Assembly: GCA_026394015.1 (NCBI GenBank)
Contig: JAPKZA010000215.1
Coordinates: 20,654-76,849, forward strand
DNA: 56,196 bases
Origin: Acidobacteriota bacterium
GTDB taxonomy: Bacteria > Acidobacteriota > Terriglobia > Bryobacterales > Bryobacteraceae
Direction: 5' to 3'
Shown here: piece by piece, positions 16,102 to 25,453 of the stretch
How positions within the stretch are numbered: position 1 is the stretch's first letter
Layout of the letters: the number at the start of each line of letters is the position of its first letter
The notes under the pieces: generated by a model
The model's database searches: none
Told to the model about the DNA's origin: nothing
The model's input: the letters and a program-made list of their open reading frames with translations, nothing else
Made by a program: the position numbers and the translations under genes

Positions 16102-17379
16102 CTAGAAGAGCTCCGTTAGAGGATTCCCCGTCTGATCCTCTAACGAGTTCGCAATCTTGATCGGCCGTCCAATCGGCGTATCGTACTCCTTCGTCCAATC
16201 GATCCCAAACGCCTTGTAGATGGTCGCGAACAGATCCCCCATGCTCGTCGCCCGGTCCGTTACCTGCGCTCCCTCGGCGTCACTGGCGCCGACCACCCGT
16301 CCCCCGGCGATACCCCCACCCCCTATCGCCAACGACCAGCAGTTCGGCCAATGGTCCCGCCCCCGATCGTTATTGACGAACGGGGTCCGCCCAAACTCAC
16401 CCATCGCCAACACGATCGTCGAATCGTATAATCCTCGATCCTTCAGGTCGTCCAGCAACGCCGAAAGTGTCCGGTCCAGCGGCGGGCACAGCCGGTCCCG
16501 ATGGCCTTCGTCGTTCTTGGCATGCGTGTCCCACGAGTTGCTGTGGAACCCGGCCGCGGTCACGAAACGGGTTCCGGCTTCCACCAATCGGCGAGCCATC
16601 AACGCGCTCTGCCCCACCGCATCCCGCCCGTAGCGGTCTCGTACTTTCTCGGACTCCTTTGATAAATCAAAGGCCTCGCGCACCCCTGGGTTCAGCAGCA
16701 TCTTCCACGCCTGCGCGCTGAAACCGTCCATCTGCGCATGCTCGGCTCCGTCCACTAACTTGCGATAACGCCGATCCACCATCTGCAAAAAGCCCTGCCG
16801 ATTCTCGACCGCGGCGGCGGAAACAGATTTCGGCAGGCTCAAATCCGCAATCTGAAAGTCCGGCTTGCTCGGATCCGGAATGCACATTGGGTCGTACTCC
16901 GGCCCCAGGAATCCGGCGCGGAAATAGTCTTCATACTGGCGTGCCTTTTCCCATTGGGGAGCCAGCACGTGCGGTGGCATCGCATTGCGAATGCCCGTTT
17001 CCTTGGCGATAATCGCCCCGATGCTCGGAAACTGCATCGCGGGATTCACCTCGTGCCCCGTAATCGCGTAGTGCGTCCCTTGGGGATGATCGCTGCCCCG
17101 GGTGTGCATGCTCCGCACTAGGGACAAACGATCCATCCGCCGCGACACCTGCGGCAGCAACTCCGAAATCTGAATCCCCGGCACGTTGGTGGAAATCGGC
17201 TGGAACGCCGAGTTCGGCTTGGGGTCCCAGGTGTCAATCTGGCTGGGCCCACCTTCGAGCCAAAGCAGAATGCAGGATTGCGCCTTGCCCGTCGGCTTGG
17301 CCCGCAGCAGATCCGCCGTATTCAGGCCCAGAAAGCCGAGCGAGCCGGCCGATAGAAACTGGCGTCGAGAAGAGGGCAT
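16102..17379 (-). CDS. DUF1501 family protein (Tat-exported, sulfatase-like fold)
   Basis: The 425-residue protein has a twin-arginine-like N-terminus (SSRRQFLSAGSLGFLGL). It carries the DUF1501 landmarks LLWLEGGPSQIDTWDPKP, the ISELLPQVSRRMDRLSLVRSMHT region, NSWDTHAKNDEGHRD and VLAMGEFGRTPFVNNDRGRDHWP. The family belongs to the alkaline-phosphatase/sulfatase superfamily and is nearly always encoded next to PSCyt/DUF1549-DUF1553 proteins. It may act on sulfated or phosphorylated polymers, but no activity is established. It is the third gene of a minus-strand unit (TIG/PPC protein, PSCyt protein, DUF1501), separated from the second by two bases. Confidence 0.93.
   Translation of the reverse strand: MPSSRRQFLSAGSLGFLGLNTADLLRAKPTGKAQSCILLWLEGGPSQIDTWDPKPNSAFQPISTNVPGIQISELLPQVSRRMDRLSLVRSMHTRGSDHPQGTHYAITGHEVNPAMQFPSIGAIIAKETGIRNAMPPHVLAPQWEKARQYEDYFRAGFLGPEYDPMCIPDPSKPDFQIADLSLPKSVSAAAVENRQGFLQMVDRRYRKLVDGAEHAQMDGFSAQAWKMLLNPGVREAFDLSKESEKVRDRYGRDAVGQSALMARRLVEAGTRFVTAAGFHSNSWDTHAKNDEGHRDRLCPPLDRTLSALLDDLKDRGLYDSTIVLAMGEFGRTPFVNNDRGRDHWPNCWSLAIGGGGIAGGRVVGASDAEGAQVTDRATSMGDLFATIYKAFGIDWTKEYDTPIGRPIKIANSLEDQTGNPLTELF
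16114..16145. terminator. 11-bp perfect hairpin inside the 3' end of the DUF1501 gene
   Basis: The arms CGTTAGAGGAT (16114-16124) and ATCCTCTAACG (16135-16145) pair perfectly around a 10-base loop. The hairpin lies within the last codons of the DUF1501 gene, 15 bases past the stop of TonB receptor 1. It could end transcripts from both converging genes. There is no long T run, so a rho-independent role is inferred. Confidence 0.5.
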
Positions 17380-17381
17380 AA

Positions 17382-19886
17382 TCAGTGATTCTCCGCAAAT
17401 TCACGCGAACAAAGGATGGCCCAGACCAGGTCTTTCCATGCCTCGTTCCGGTCCGGACGGGCCGCCAGCGCGCCCAACAACTCGTGGCTCTCCGCCGACG
17501 CCGGCGGTCGGCCCAGCGCCGTCAAATAGAGGGTCCGCAGCATCGTCGCATCGGTCGCGCCGCTCTTGAGTTCCTGCTGCAGCCAACCCTCCGGCGCGGC
17601 TAACTTCTCGTTGTATATTGACCCGGCCAGCATGTGCAGCGCCTGGCCCAAATTGGCCTTGCCGGTCCGCTCCGGCAACGCCAGTCGGTTCGGTCGGCCG
17701 TACAAATCCAGAAACCGCGAATGGAACAAGTCCGGCTCGCGCAGCTGAATCGCCCGCATTCCGGCCGGCGTCCGCTGGGTCACCTTGCCCGTCGCCGTCA
17801 CGGTGGTCGTGAACCGTTCTTCCACTCCGGTCACGGTCGTGATCGCGTCGAGCAGCACCTCCGCCAGCAGCGGCCGCGGCAGCGCGTGGCTATAGTTCAC
17901 CCGGTCGGCTCGGTTGGTCGCGCTCGGCTCGGCCGAGAGCTGATAGGTCCGCGACATCACCATCGTTCGCATCAGCGCCCGCAGGTCATGCCCACCGCGG
18001 CGAAACTCTTCGGCCAATCGCGCCAGCAACTCCGGATGGGTCGCCGGATTCGTCGACCGGAAATCGTCGACCGGCTCCACCAGCCCGCGCCCAAAGAACT
18101 CGCTCCAAATGCGGTTCACCGTTGCCTCCGTAAAGTACGGATGCTGCACCATCCAATCCGCCAGCGCCTTCCGCGGATTCTCCCGTCCACTCGCCATCAC
18201 GGTCTTGCCGTCGAGCAGCGTTGGCCGAAGCTCCGCCTTGGTTCGCGGATGCAGCACCTGAATCTTGCCGTTCACCTCGCCGTTCCCCATCGCTTCATCC
18301 AGCGGATGGTCGAACACCACATACTCGTTCCCCGTATCGCCCATCTTGAACATCCGCCCGAAGAACGCCGCTAAGCCCCAAAACTGATCCTGGCTCCACG
18401 TCTCGTACGGATGGTTGTGGCACTGCGCGCACTCGAGCCGTCGCCCGAAAAACACCCGGACCTCTTCGGCCATCGTCTCTTCCGGACTGCCGATGACGTC
18501 GTACGGCAGGAAGTGCCGTGTCGGCCCGTCATAGCCTTGGGCCGTCAGCCGCTCCCACGCCATCCGGTCATACGGCTTGTTCTTGGCGATACTCTCCCGA
18601 ATCCACTCGCCATACATCTGGCTCCATTTCGGGTTGATCCCGTTGGCAAACACCGCCACCCGAAACAGGTCCTGGAAACGAAACGTCCAGAAGTCCACAT
18701 ACTCGGGTGACCCGATGAGCGCGTCGATCACCCGCTCTCGCTTCTTCGGATCCCGGCTCCGCACAAACTCTTCCACACGACCCGGTGGCGGCAGTGTTCC
18801 GGTCAAATCCAAACAGACACGGCGCAAGAACTCCGCATCCTGGCTGAGCGCGGAAGGCACCATCCGCAGCCGGCGCAGTTTTTCAAACACGAACTCATCA
18901 ATGAAATTCTGTCGTGGCACTGACGGATAGTTCGCCACCGGCTCGCCGATCACCCCGACGATCACCGCCGCCGCCTGGCCCGCGGCTCGCACAAGAATCG
19001 AAGTCTCGCCCAGCGCCGCCGCGTTCACGACACCGGCTTCGGAAATCGCGGCAATCGTCTTGTCACTCGAAACATACAGGGCCTGCGCCGTCACATCCTC
19101 GCGACGACCATTCGCCATCACCGCCGTCACCAGCAATCGATGCTGCTGCGTCTTCTCGAGCGAAAGGATTTTCGGGTAAACCTCCAAGCTCCGCACCCGG
19201 CTCGTATCGTCCTCCGCCGGGCCAAACGGTGCCCCTTGCCGCACCCACGCAAGAATCGTCCGGTACTCCTCCGAGTCCATCGCAAACCGCTTCCCGCCCC
19301 CGTGGGCCACCGCCCCGGTAGCCTTCCGCAGCAACAAACTGGCCTCCGGATTCTGCCGGTCGATCCGCGGCTTCCGCTCGCCCTTCGCTTCGGCCGAAAG
19401 CACCTGATAAGCGCCGCCCTGCACAATCCATTCATAGTCATCCCGCGGGAAAAGGGACGCCGCCGAAAGCTTCAAACCGCCCCGGCCCTTCACCCCGCCG
19501 TGACAAGCCGGAGAGTTGCACCCGCGCTTGGTCAGGATCGAGCCAATCGCCGACCGGAACCGAAACTGCTCCTCTCCCGCGGCCGTCTCCACCTGCCCCT
19601 TCGCGCTCGCTTGCCAACGGCCCCACTTCGCCGTCACCTGCATCGTTCCCGCCGCCCGAGCGGTCACCCGGCCACCCTCGCTCACCGTGCCTACCCCTGG
19701 CGCCGCGCTCCACTGCGCGACGTCAGTCAGGTCCCGCGTAGACCCATCGGCGTACTCAGCCACGAAGACGAACTGCTGCGCCGCTCCCGCTCTGTACAAA
19801 TGGAATTCGGAAGGCTCAAGCCGCACCGCCACCGGTTCCGCGCCCCACGAGAGGCTCGCCCAGGCCAGCAGCAACACGGCTCTCAT
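17382..19886 (-). CDS. PSCyt protein: Big_2 domain, haem-c-like motif, DUF1549 and DUF1553
   Basis: I choose ATG 19886, which overlaps the upstream stop (ATGA) and starts a signal peptide (MRAVLLLAWASLSWGA); the frame is open to 19973. The 834-residue product has a bacterial Ig-like Big_2 domain (about 20-100), a CNSPACHGG motif (Cys123, Cys128, His129; the CX4CH variant usual in this family), and DUF1549 (FLRRVCLDLTGTLPPPG, DFWTFRFQDLFRVA, RLECAQCHNHPYETW). DUF1553 follows (ALADWMVQHPYFTEATVNRIWSEFFGRGLVEPVDDFR). The family, abundant in Planctomycetes and Acidobacteria, is presumed to be a periplasmic redox or polysaccharide-degrading component partnered with DUF1501. Its exact reaction is unknown. 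Confidence 0.92.
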   Translation of the reverse strand: MRAVLLLAWASLSWGAEPVAVRLEPSEFHLYRAGAAQQFVFVAEYADGSTRDLTDVAQWSAAPGVGTVSEGGRVTARAAGTMQVTAKWGRWQASAKGQVETAAGEEQFRFRSAIGSILTKRGCNSPACHGGVKGRGGLKLSAASLFPRDDYEWIVQGGAYQVLSAEAKGERKPRIDRQNPEASLLLRKATGAVAHGGGKRFAMDSEEYRTILAWVRQGAPFGPAEDDTSRVRSLEVYPKILSLEKTQQHRLLVTAVMANGRREDVTAQALYVSSDKTIAAISEAGVVNAAALGETSILVRAAGQAAAVIVGVIGEPVANYPSVPRQNFIDEFVFEKLRRLRMVPSALSQDAEFLRRVCLDLTGTLPPPGRVEEFVRSRDPKKRERVIDALIGSPEYVDFWTFRFQDLFRVAVFANGINPKWSQMYGEWIRESIAKNKPYDRMAWERLTAQGYDGPTRHFLPYDVIGSPEETMAEEVRVFFGRRLECAQCHNHPYETWSQDQFWGLAAFFGRMFKMGDTGNEYVVFDHPLDEAMGNGEVNGKIQVLHPRTKAELRPTLLDGKTVMASGRENPRKALADWMVQHPYFTEATVNRIWSEFFGRGLVEPVDDFRSTNPATHPELLARLAEEFRRGGHDLRALMRTMVMSRTYQLSAEPSATNRADRVNYSHALPRPLLAEVLLDAITTVTGVEERFTTTVTATGKVTQRTPAGMRAIQLREPDLFHSRFLDLYGRPNRLALPERTGKANLGQALHMLAGSIYNEKLAAPEGWLQQELKSGATDATMLRTLYLTALGRPPASAESHELLGALAARPDRNEAWKDLVWAILCSREFAENH

Positions 19887-21499
19887 TGCACCACCATAAG
19901 CGGGAAACGCTTCTCCAAAATCGGTGCCGCCAAGCGCTGCTCCTTTACCGGCCGCACCACCACCCGGGGCCACGCGATCGTCTCGGTCAACGTCGCGCCT
20001 TCCGCCACGTTGAGCAGAAACGAGAAAGACTGGGTCGTTTTTGGAATGTAGCGTTCAATCCGTCCAGCGTTCTGCAGCGGCGGCCGTTCCACCGGATTCT
20101 CCGCCCCCGGCAGCACCGTCACCCCCGGCGGCAGGCCTTCTATCGTCGCCATCACCGGATCCCGAAAATCCTCCTCCCGCTCCAGTTGCAACGTCACCAA
20201 GCGCACCTTCCCTACCGCCAGATTCAGCCGGTCCTCCGGCATCTCCACCCGCCCGACGTGCGGAATCTGCGGGCGAATCAAGACTCGGTAGAAAAACTCT
20301 GGTCGGCCATGATCGGTCGTGATGTCGCGAACTTGCACGGTATAGTCCCCCGGGGCGGTAATCGCGAAGGTGGTCTTGGCCTGAATCATTTTCATCATGT
20401 ACAAACCGTTGTTGTTGCGTTTGGTATGGACATTGGTCGCCACCTCCCGCCCCGTCGCATCGAACACGGTGACCACCGGATTGAACTCCGGCAGCGTCGC
20501 CTCCGGCGTTTCAATTTCGATCGCCAGTTGCATCGCCCGCTCAATGTGCAGACGCGCTTTATGCACCATCGCCGGACGGCTCAATCGTCCCTCCAGAATC
20601 CCCGGCAACGCAAGCACCCCTTCGCCCGCCTCCGTTCCGGCCAGCCGTACCGGGGGCGGAGGAGACAGGGCCACCCCGCCCCGCGCCTGCAACTTACCCA
20701 TCCAGTCGCCGCCCAGTTGACGCACGAAGCTCCTTTCATTCCAATCCGGCCGCGCCATCGGATGCCGCCAGCGGCGTTCGCCCGCGCCACTCCCCACCCG
20801 TAGAAAGTAACTCGCCCCCGCTCCGCCATGTCCTGCAAATCCAGCAACTTGCACCCGGTACCGTCCAGCTTGCTGAACAACATGCGTCAGCCGCGCCTGC
20901 GTCGTCAATCCCGGAAAAAATAGTTCCTCGTCGTTAAACGCCAAACGCTTCCAGCCCTTGGTCGAAAACCAACTATCCGCCGCCGGTTCCTGCAGCGTCA
21001 CGACCGGGTCGAATGCGCTCCCCCCGGCCACCACTTCGAACGTCAACACCTCTCCCGCCTTTGCCTCGACAGCGTAAAGGTCTACCTCGCCCGGTTCGGC
21101 CAAGCTGCCATTCACGACGAGCCCCGGGGTCAGCATCAATTCCGGCTTCTCCCCCGACACCGTCTCCCTCACCACATGCCAAGTGACCGCGTTGGTCACC
21201 CCCCGTGGCCCCACCGCCCGAATCCGTTTCTCCCCCGGCGTTACCGATGTATCCAACGTGATCTCGGCCATCAGTCGATCCGCCGCAGCCTCCACCAACC
21301 GCACCCGCACCCCCGCCTCTTCCACCGACAGGCCACGAATCGCCGCTAAACCAGTTCCCGCAATAGCAACCCGGTACGTAGTGCCCGCCCGCCCCGCCAA
21401 CGGATTCATTCCCTGCAGAACCGGCTCAGCCACCGCCGCACCCAGCGCAAGCCCAGTCGCCCACAGCACTGCCGCGACTGCTCCCGCTGAGGAATTCAT
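19883..21499 (-). CDS. Secreted protein with TIG/IPT-like and PPC domains
   Basis: The ATG at 21499 begins a clear signal peptide (MNSSAGAVAAVLWATGLALGAAVA); the frame is open to 21577. The 538-residue product starts with a TIG/IPT-like Ig fold (PLAGRAGTTYRVAIAGTGL). A PPC-type domain follows (LVVNGSLAEPGEVDLYAVEAKAG...AFDPVVTL), then further beta-rich segments including a second PPC-like stretch (TTFAITAPGDYTVQVRD). Such proteins head PSCyt/DUF1501 operons in Planctomycetes and Acidobacteria and are predicted to bind substrates or the partner proteins. It is the first gene of the three-gene minus-strand unit and is divergent from TonB receptor 2, with 272 bases between. Confidence 0.85.
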   Translation of the reverse strand: MNSSAGAVAAVLWATGLALGAAVAEPVLQGMNPLAGRAGTTYRVAIAGTGLAAIRGLSVEEAGVRVRLVEAAADRLMAEITLDTSVTPGEKRIRAVGPRGVTNAVTWHVVRETVSGEKPELMLTPGLVVNGSLAEPGEVDLYAVEAKAGEVLTFEVVAGGSAFDPVVTLQEPAADSWFSTKGWKRLAFNDEELFFPGLTTQARLTHVVQQAGRYRVQVAGFAGHGGAGASYFLRVGSGAGERRWRHPMARPDWNERSFVRQLGGDWMGKLQARGGVALSPPPPVRLAGTEAGEGVLALPGILEGRLSRPAMVHKARLHIERAMQLAIEIETPEATLPEFNPVVTVFDATGREVATNVHTKRNNNGLYMMKMIQAKTTFAITAPGDYTVQVRDITTDHGRPEFFYRVLIRPQIPHVGRVEMPEDRLNLAVGKVRLVTLQLEREEDFRDPVMATIEGLPPGVTVLPGAENPVERPPLQNAGRIERYIPKTTQSFSFLLNVAEGATLTETIAWPRVVVRPVKEQRLAAPILEKRFPLMVVQ

Positions 21500-21717
21500 C
21501 CCCCCAATTCTACGGAGATCCACACGGAATGCAATCGCCCGTCCAGAATTCGGAACGGTTAATCGCCCGTTCGGCATCCTGGACGGAATTCGACTGTACC
21601 CCTAGTTTCGGATTGACTCTTTTTGGATTCAGATGAATGCTCATAGTCAAAGCCCCGGTCGAAGCGCGTCGTTCCTGTTCCCTGACGCAACGATCTTTGA
21701 AGTCGGTCCACCCCGTT

Positions 21718-21746
21718 TTGGACCCAATCGACCCGGTGGCTAATAA
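21718..21746 (+). promoter_or_regulatory. Candidate sigma-70-like promoter for TonB receptor 2
   Basis: TTGGAC (21718-21723) is followed after 17 bases by TAATAA (21741-21746). This sits 25 bases before the ATG at 21772, which has a GGGAG ribosome-binding site. Another TTGACT lies at 21613. Both hexamers deviate from consensus, so this is a suggestion only. Confidence 0.35.
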
Positions 21747-21771
21747 AACAGTTTCGCTAGGGAGCTAGTAT

Positions 21772-24700
21772 ATGAATCGACACTTTCGCGTATTCTGCTT
21801 ATTTCTCTCGGCCGTCTCCGTCTGGGCCCAACCTACCGCCACCATCGTCGGCCGCGTGGTCGACCCCAGCGGTGCCGTCGTCAGCGGCGCCACCGTCCGC
21901 TCTAAGAATCTTTCGAACGGTAATGAGCGCACGACCAAAACCGGCGACAGCGGCGACTATGAACTCCCCCTGCTCTCCACCACCGGCAGTTACACCCTCA
22001 CCGTAACCCGCGACGGCTTCCAAACCCAGGAGATCAAAGGCCTGTCGCTGCAGATGGACCAGCGCGCCCGTATCGATATCACCATGCGCATCGGCAGCAT
22101 CTCCGAACGCATCTCGGTCACCGAATCGGCCCCCATCGTCAACACCGAAATCGGCTCCATCGGCCAAGTCATCAGTAACCAGAAGATCGTCGACCTACCC
22201 CTGAACGGGCGCAATTTTGTCCAACTCACGGCCTTGCTCCCGAACGCTGTCATCGGCACGGCCGGCATCACTGGCGCTACCGTCGTTGCGGTCAGCGGCG
22301 GCCGACAGAGCAAGACAGAATTTCTGCTCGATGGCATTAGCATCAACGAACAACTCTTCGACGGGGTCGCCCTTCGCCCGTCCGTCGATGCGCTGCTCGA
22401 GTTTAAAGTCCAGGCGAACTCCTTCTCCGCCGAGTACGGGCGAGGCAACGCCGTCCTCAGTGCCACCATCAAATCGGGTACCAACCAGTATCACGGCACC
22501 CTCTTCGAATTTCTCCGCAACGACAAACTCGACGCCCGCAACTTCTTCATCCCCCGCAAAGCCAGCTACCGGCAGAACCAGTTCGGCTTCGCCTTTGGCG
22601 GCCCGATCGTCATCCCGAAGCTCTTCAATGGCAAGGACAAAAGCTTCTTTTTCCTCAACTACGAAGGCACCCGCATCCGCCAAGGCCGCACCACCAACGT
22701 CGTCGTCCCCGCCGAACCGCTCCGTCGGGGTGACTTCTCCAGCATCACGACACCGATTCGCGACCCGCTCACCGGCGTCGCTTTCCCCGGCAACCTCATC
22801 CCCTCGAGCCGCCTGAACCCCGCCACCAGCTACTTTCTCCAGTTCATGCCCGCCGCCAACACCGCGCAGGGCACCTTCGTCTACGCCGCCCCCTTCCGCT
22901 CCGATGCCGACCAAGGCAACGCCCGCTACGACCACGTCTTCAGCGCCAAAGACTCGTTCGCCTTCCGCTACAGCATCAACCACCTCCAAGCCTTCACGCC
23001 CGGTGCCTTCATTCAGGTGGGCGGAACCAACCAACGGCAGCGGGTCCAGAATATGGTGATCTCGGAAACCCATATTTTCAACCCCACCACCCTCAACGAA
23101 CTCCGTCTCGGCTACACCCGTCTCCACAACGCCAACCTGAATCAGGGCCTCGGCACCAACCACACTCAACTCTCCGGAATTCGCGGCTTCGAAGAAACCA
23201 GCCAGAACTTCCCCGGCTTTCCCGGCCTCGGCATCACCGGTTTCCAAGGCATCCCTGGCAACGCCTTCCAGCCCCTCGTCAACCCCACCAACTCCTATCA
23301 AATCGTCGATACGATGTCGTTTATCCGCGGCGCGCATACCATCAAAGTCGGCATCGATTTCCGCGACTACCGACTCACCTCCACGAACTCCGCCAACTCT
23401 CGCGGAGCCTTCAGCTTCAACGGCGGTTACGCCGGTAACGGCTTCGCTGACTTCCTTACCGGCTACCCCGTCAACGGCTCCCGCAGCTTCCCCCGCAATC
23501 TGTTTGGCCAATACGAAACGCGCTGGCACTCCTTCGTGCAGGACGATTGGAAAATCGCTAAGAACCTGACCCTTAACCTTGGACTACGCTATGAGTTGAA
23601 CCTCGCCCCAACTCCCATGTTCGGCCAAGCCGCGTCCTTTAACTTCGACACCGGCCGCTGGGCCGCGGCCACTTACAACGGGCAGATCAACATCATCTCT
23701 CAGCAGGTTGCCCGCTTCGCCTACCCGCGTTTCCAAAGCCTCATCGACAAGGCCACCGATGTCGGCATTCCCAACAAGCTCATCAACAATCGTTTCAACG
23801 ACATCGCCCCCCGTATCGGCATGGCCTGGCGCCCCTTCGGCAATAACAAAACGGTCCTCCGCGCCGGGGCGGGTATCTTCTACATGATGACCAGCGGCAA
23901 TAACGCCGTCTCCACCCCGGTGATCAACGTTCCGTTCATCGTTGACGAATCCAAGCAACAACCCACCGTCAACGCGCTGCCAACCCTCGACGTGCGCAAT
24001 TTCTTCGAACCGTTCAGTGCCAACGCCAACTTCACGACGCCCCTGACCTATGGGGTCAACCCCAACCTGAAGACGCCGACGATGTACCAGTGGAACGTCG
24101 CCATCCAGCGCGAGATCTTCCGCGATCTCTCGCTCGAAGTCGCCTACGTTGGCAATAAGTCCACCTACCTCGAACGCTATCTACCCACCAATCTGCCCCG
24201 CATTAGCGCGACCGATACCCGACCCTTCCAGCAGCGCCGTCCCTTACCGCTGTACGGCACGGGGACTTACTACGATGCCCGCGATAATGCCAACTACAAC
24301 GCGCTCGAAGTAAAAGCCGAAAAGCGCTTCTCGAAAGGTCTTAGCTTTCTTGCCGCCTACGCCTGGAGTAAGTCCATTGACGGCTCCACCCAGGACCAGG
24401 GCGGCGGCGAAGGCGCCGACAATCCGTTCGACCTCCGCTCCATGCGCGGCCGGTCCAGTCTCGACGTGGGCCAGCGTTTCGTCTTCAGCTACGGCTGGGA
24501 TATCCCGTTCGGCAAGGGCCGCACGTACCTCACGAACCTGCCCAAGACGGCCGAACTCGTCCTTGGCGGCTGGCAACTCGGCGGTATCTACACCGCCCAG
24601 GGCGGTTTCCCCTTCACCCCGGTCATCGCCAGCGACCCGCATAACATCGGCTTTGCTTACGCTCGCCGCGCCGACGCGATCGGTTCGGGCAAGGTGGATT

Positions 24701-25005
24701 CCTGCACCCCGGAACGTTGCTTCAACATCGATGATTTCCGTGTCCCGCAGGCCTTTACCCCAGGCAACGCCGGCCGCAACATCCTCCGTGGACCCGGCCT
24801 GAATAACTGGGACTTCTCGCTTTCCAAGAACTTCTACTTCCGCGAAGGCGTCTTCCTCCAGTTCCGCACCGAGTTCTTCAATGTGCTCAACCACACGCAG
24901 TTCGGCAACCCCAACAACAACATCGAACTCCGTAATCTCGGCGGTCGCATCTTCAGCGCCCGCGACCCCCGCATCGGCCAATTCGGCCTGAAGTTCTACT
25001 TCTAG
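21772..25005 (+). CDS. Oar-type TonB-dependent receptor 2 with carboxypeptidase-regulatory-like domain
   Basis: The 1077-residue outer-membrane receptor has a signal peptide (VFCLFLSAVSVWAQ) and a carboxypeptidase-regulatory-like domain (ATIVGRVVDPSGAVVSGAT...SGDYELPLL). The plug includes NGRNFVQLTALLPNA and EFKVQANSFSAEYGRG, followed by HGTLFEFLRNDKLDARNFF. The barrel ends with the aromatic C-terminus FGLKFYF. A good Shine-Dalgarno (GGGAG) precedes the ATG. It is divergent from the TIG/PPC-PSCyt-DUF1501 unit, suggesting a joint uptake and degradation locus. A perfect hairpin terminator follows immediately. The ligand is unknown. Confidence 0.93.
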   Translation: MNRHFRVFCLFLSAVSVWAQPTATIVGRVVDPSGAVVSGATVRSKNLSNGNERTTKTGDSGDYELPLLSTTGSYTLTVTRDGFQTQEIKGLSLQMDQRARIDITMRIGSISERISVTESAPIVNTEIGSIGQVISNQKIVDLPLNGRNFVQLTALLPNAVIGTAGITGATVVAVSGGRQSKTEFLLDGISINEQLFDGVALRPSVDALLEFKVQANSFSAEYGRGNAVLSATIKSGTNQYHGTLFEFLRNDKLDARNFFIPRKASYRQNQFGFAFGGPIVIPKLFNGKDKSFFFLNYEGTRIRQGRTTNVVVPAEPLRRGDFSSITTPIRDPLTGVAFPGNLIPSSRLNPATSYFLQFMPAANTAQGTFVYAAPFRSDADQGNARYDHVFSAKDSFAFRYSINHLQAFTPGAFIQVGGTNQRQRVQNMVISETHIFNPTTLNELRLGYTRLHNANLNQGLGTNHTQLSGIRGFEETSQNFPGFPGLGITGFQGIPGNAFQPLVNPTNSYQIVDTMSFIRGAHTIKVGIDFRDYRLTSTNSANSRGAFSFNGGYAGNGFADFLTGYPVNGSRSFPRNLFGQYETRWHSFVQDDWKIAKNLTLNLGLRYELNLAPTPMFGQAASFNFDTGRWAAATYNGQINIISQQVARFAYPRFQSLIDKATDVGIPNKLINNRFNDIAPRIGMAWRPFGNNKTVLRAGAGIFYMMTSGNNAVSTPVINVPFIVDESKQQPTVNALPTLDVRNFFEPFSANANFTTPLTYGVNPNLKTPTMYQWNVAIQREIFRDLSLEVAYVGNKSTYLERYLPTNLPRISATDTRPFQQRRPLPLYGTGTYYDARDNANYNALEVKAEKRFSKGLSFLAAYAWSKSIDGSTQDQGGGEGADNPFDLRSMRGRSSLDVGQRFVFSYGWDIPFGKGRTYLTNLPKTAELVLGGWQLGGIYTAQGGFPFTPVIASDPHNIGFAYARRADAIGSGKVDSCTPERCFNIDDFRVPQAFTPGNAGRNILRGPGLNNWDFSLSKNFYFREGVFLQFRTEFFNVLNHTQFGNPNNNIELRNLGGRIFSARDPRIGQFGLKFYF

Positions 25006-25033
25006 GCGGCGCAATGCTCAGGTATTGCGCCGC
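25006..25033 (+). terminator. 10-bp perfect hairpin after TonB receptor 2
   Basis: GCGGCGCAAT (25006-25015) pairs perfectly with ATTGCGCCGC (25024-25033) around an 8-base loop, directly after the receptor stop codon. There is no U tract. Position and perfection support a terminator or mRNA 3' stabiliser. Confidence 0.6.
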
Positions 25034-25096
25034 AACGCCGTGCGTATTACGATCGAATCGTGCGCACGATCCGAAGTGCATGGATGGGTTCGGTGA

Positions 25097-25453
25097 ATGA
25101 AGATGGGTCCAACGCTTCTTGACCTAGGGCCACTCGCGAGCTTTCTCGGCTCTGAATTGAGGGATCAGGCTTGGGCACTTGCTCAAAGGAGGCCGAGCCG
25201 CTCTTTGAACTGCCCGATCGAGGTGGAATCAGAATTGAACTCAGCCTCCAGGCTCCAGGCCGGCCGGACCGATATTCGCGGTCTCCTGCATCGCTACCGA
25301 AGTCTACTGATGTCGTTGGCGGATGCCTGCCTAGTCCGACTCTCCGAGCCACACGCGAACGCTGAGGTATGCACGCTGAATTCCGACTTCCGGATTGACG
25401 ATCGCCTCGCTCTGATGGATATCGAAGGAACGATACAATCGGACGGGAAATGA
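25097..25453 (+). pseudogene. Degenerate PIN-domain (VapC-like) remnant
   Basis: An ORF of 118 codons keeps pieces of a PIN-domain nuclease in order: LLDLGPLASFL (from a LLDTGPLVA-type N-terminus with the first Asp), DQAWALAQ, a degraded NCPIEVESEL (from a TCEAVLxE-type strand), then RYRSLLMSLADACLVRLSE and CTLNSDFRI with the later acidic residues. About 20-25 residues expected between the second and third pieces are missing. The C-terminus departs from the usual DSDFRIYRRxGR ending. The family alignment is from memory. No antitoxin gene is visible upstream; TonB receptor 2 ends 90 bases before. The most likely reading is a decayed toxin-type gene. Confidence 0.55.
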
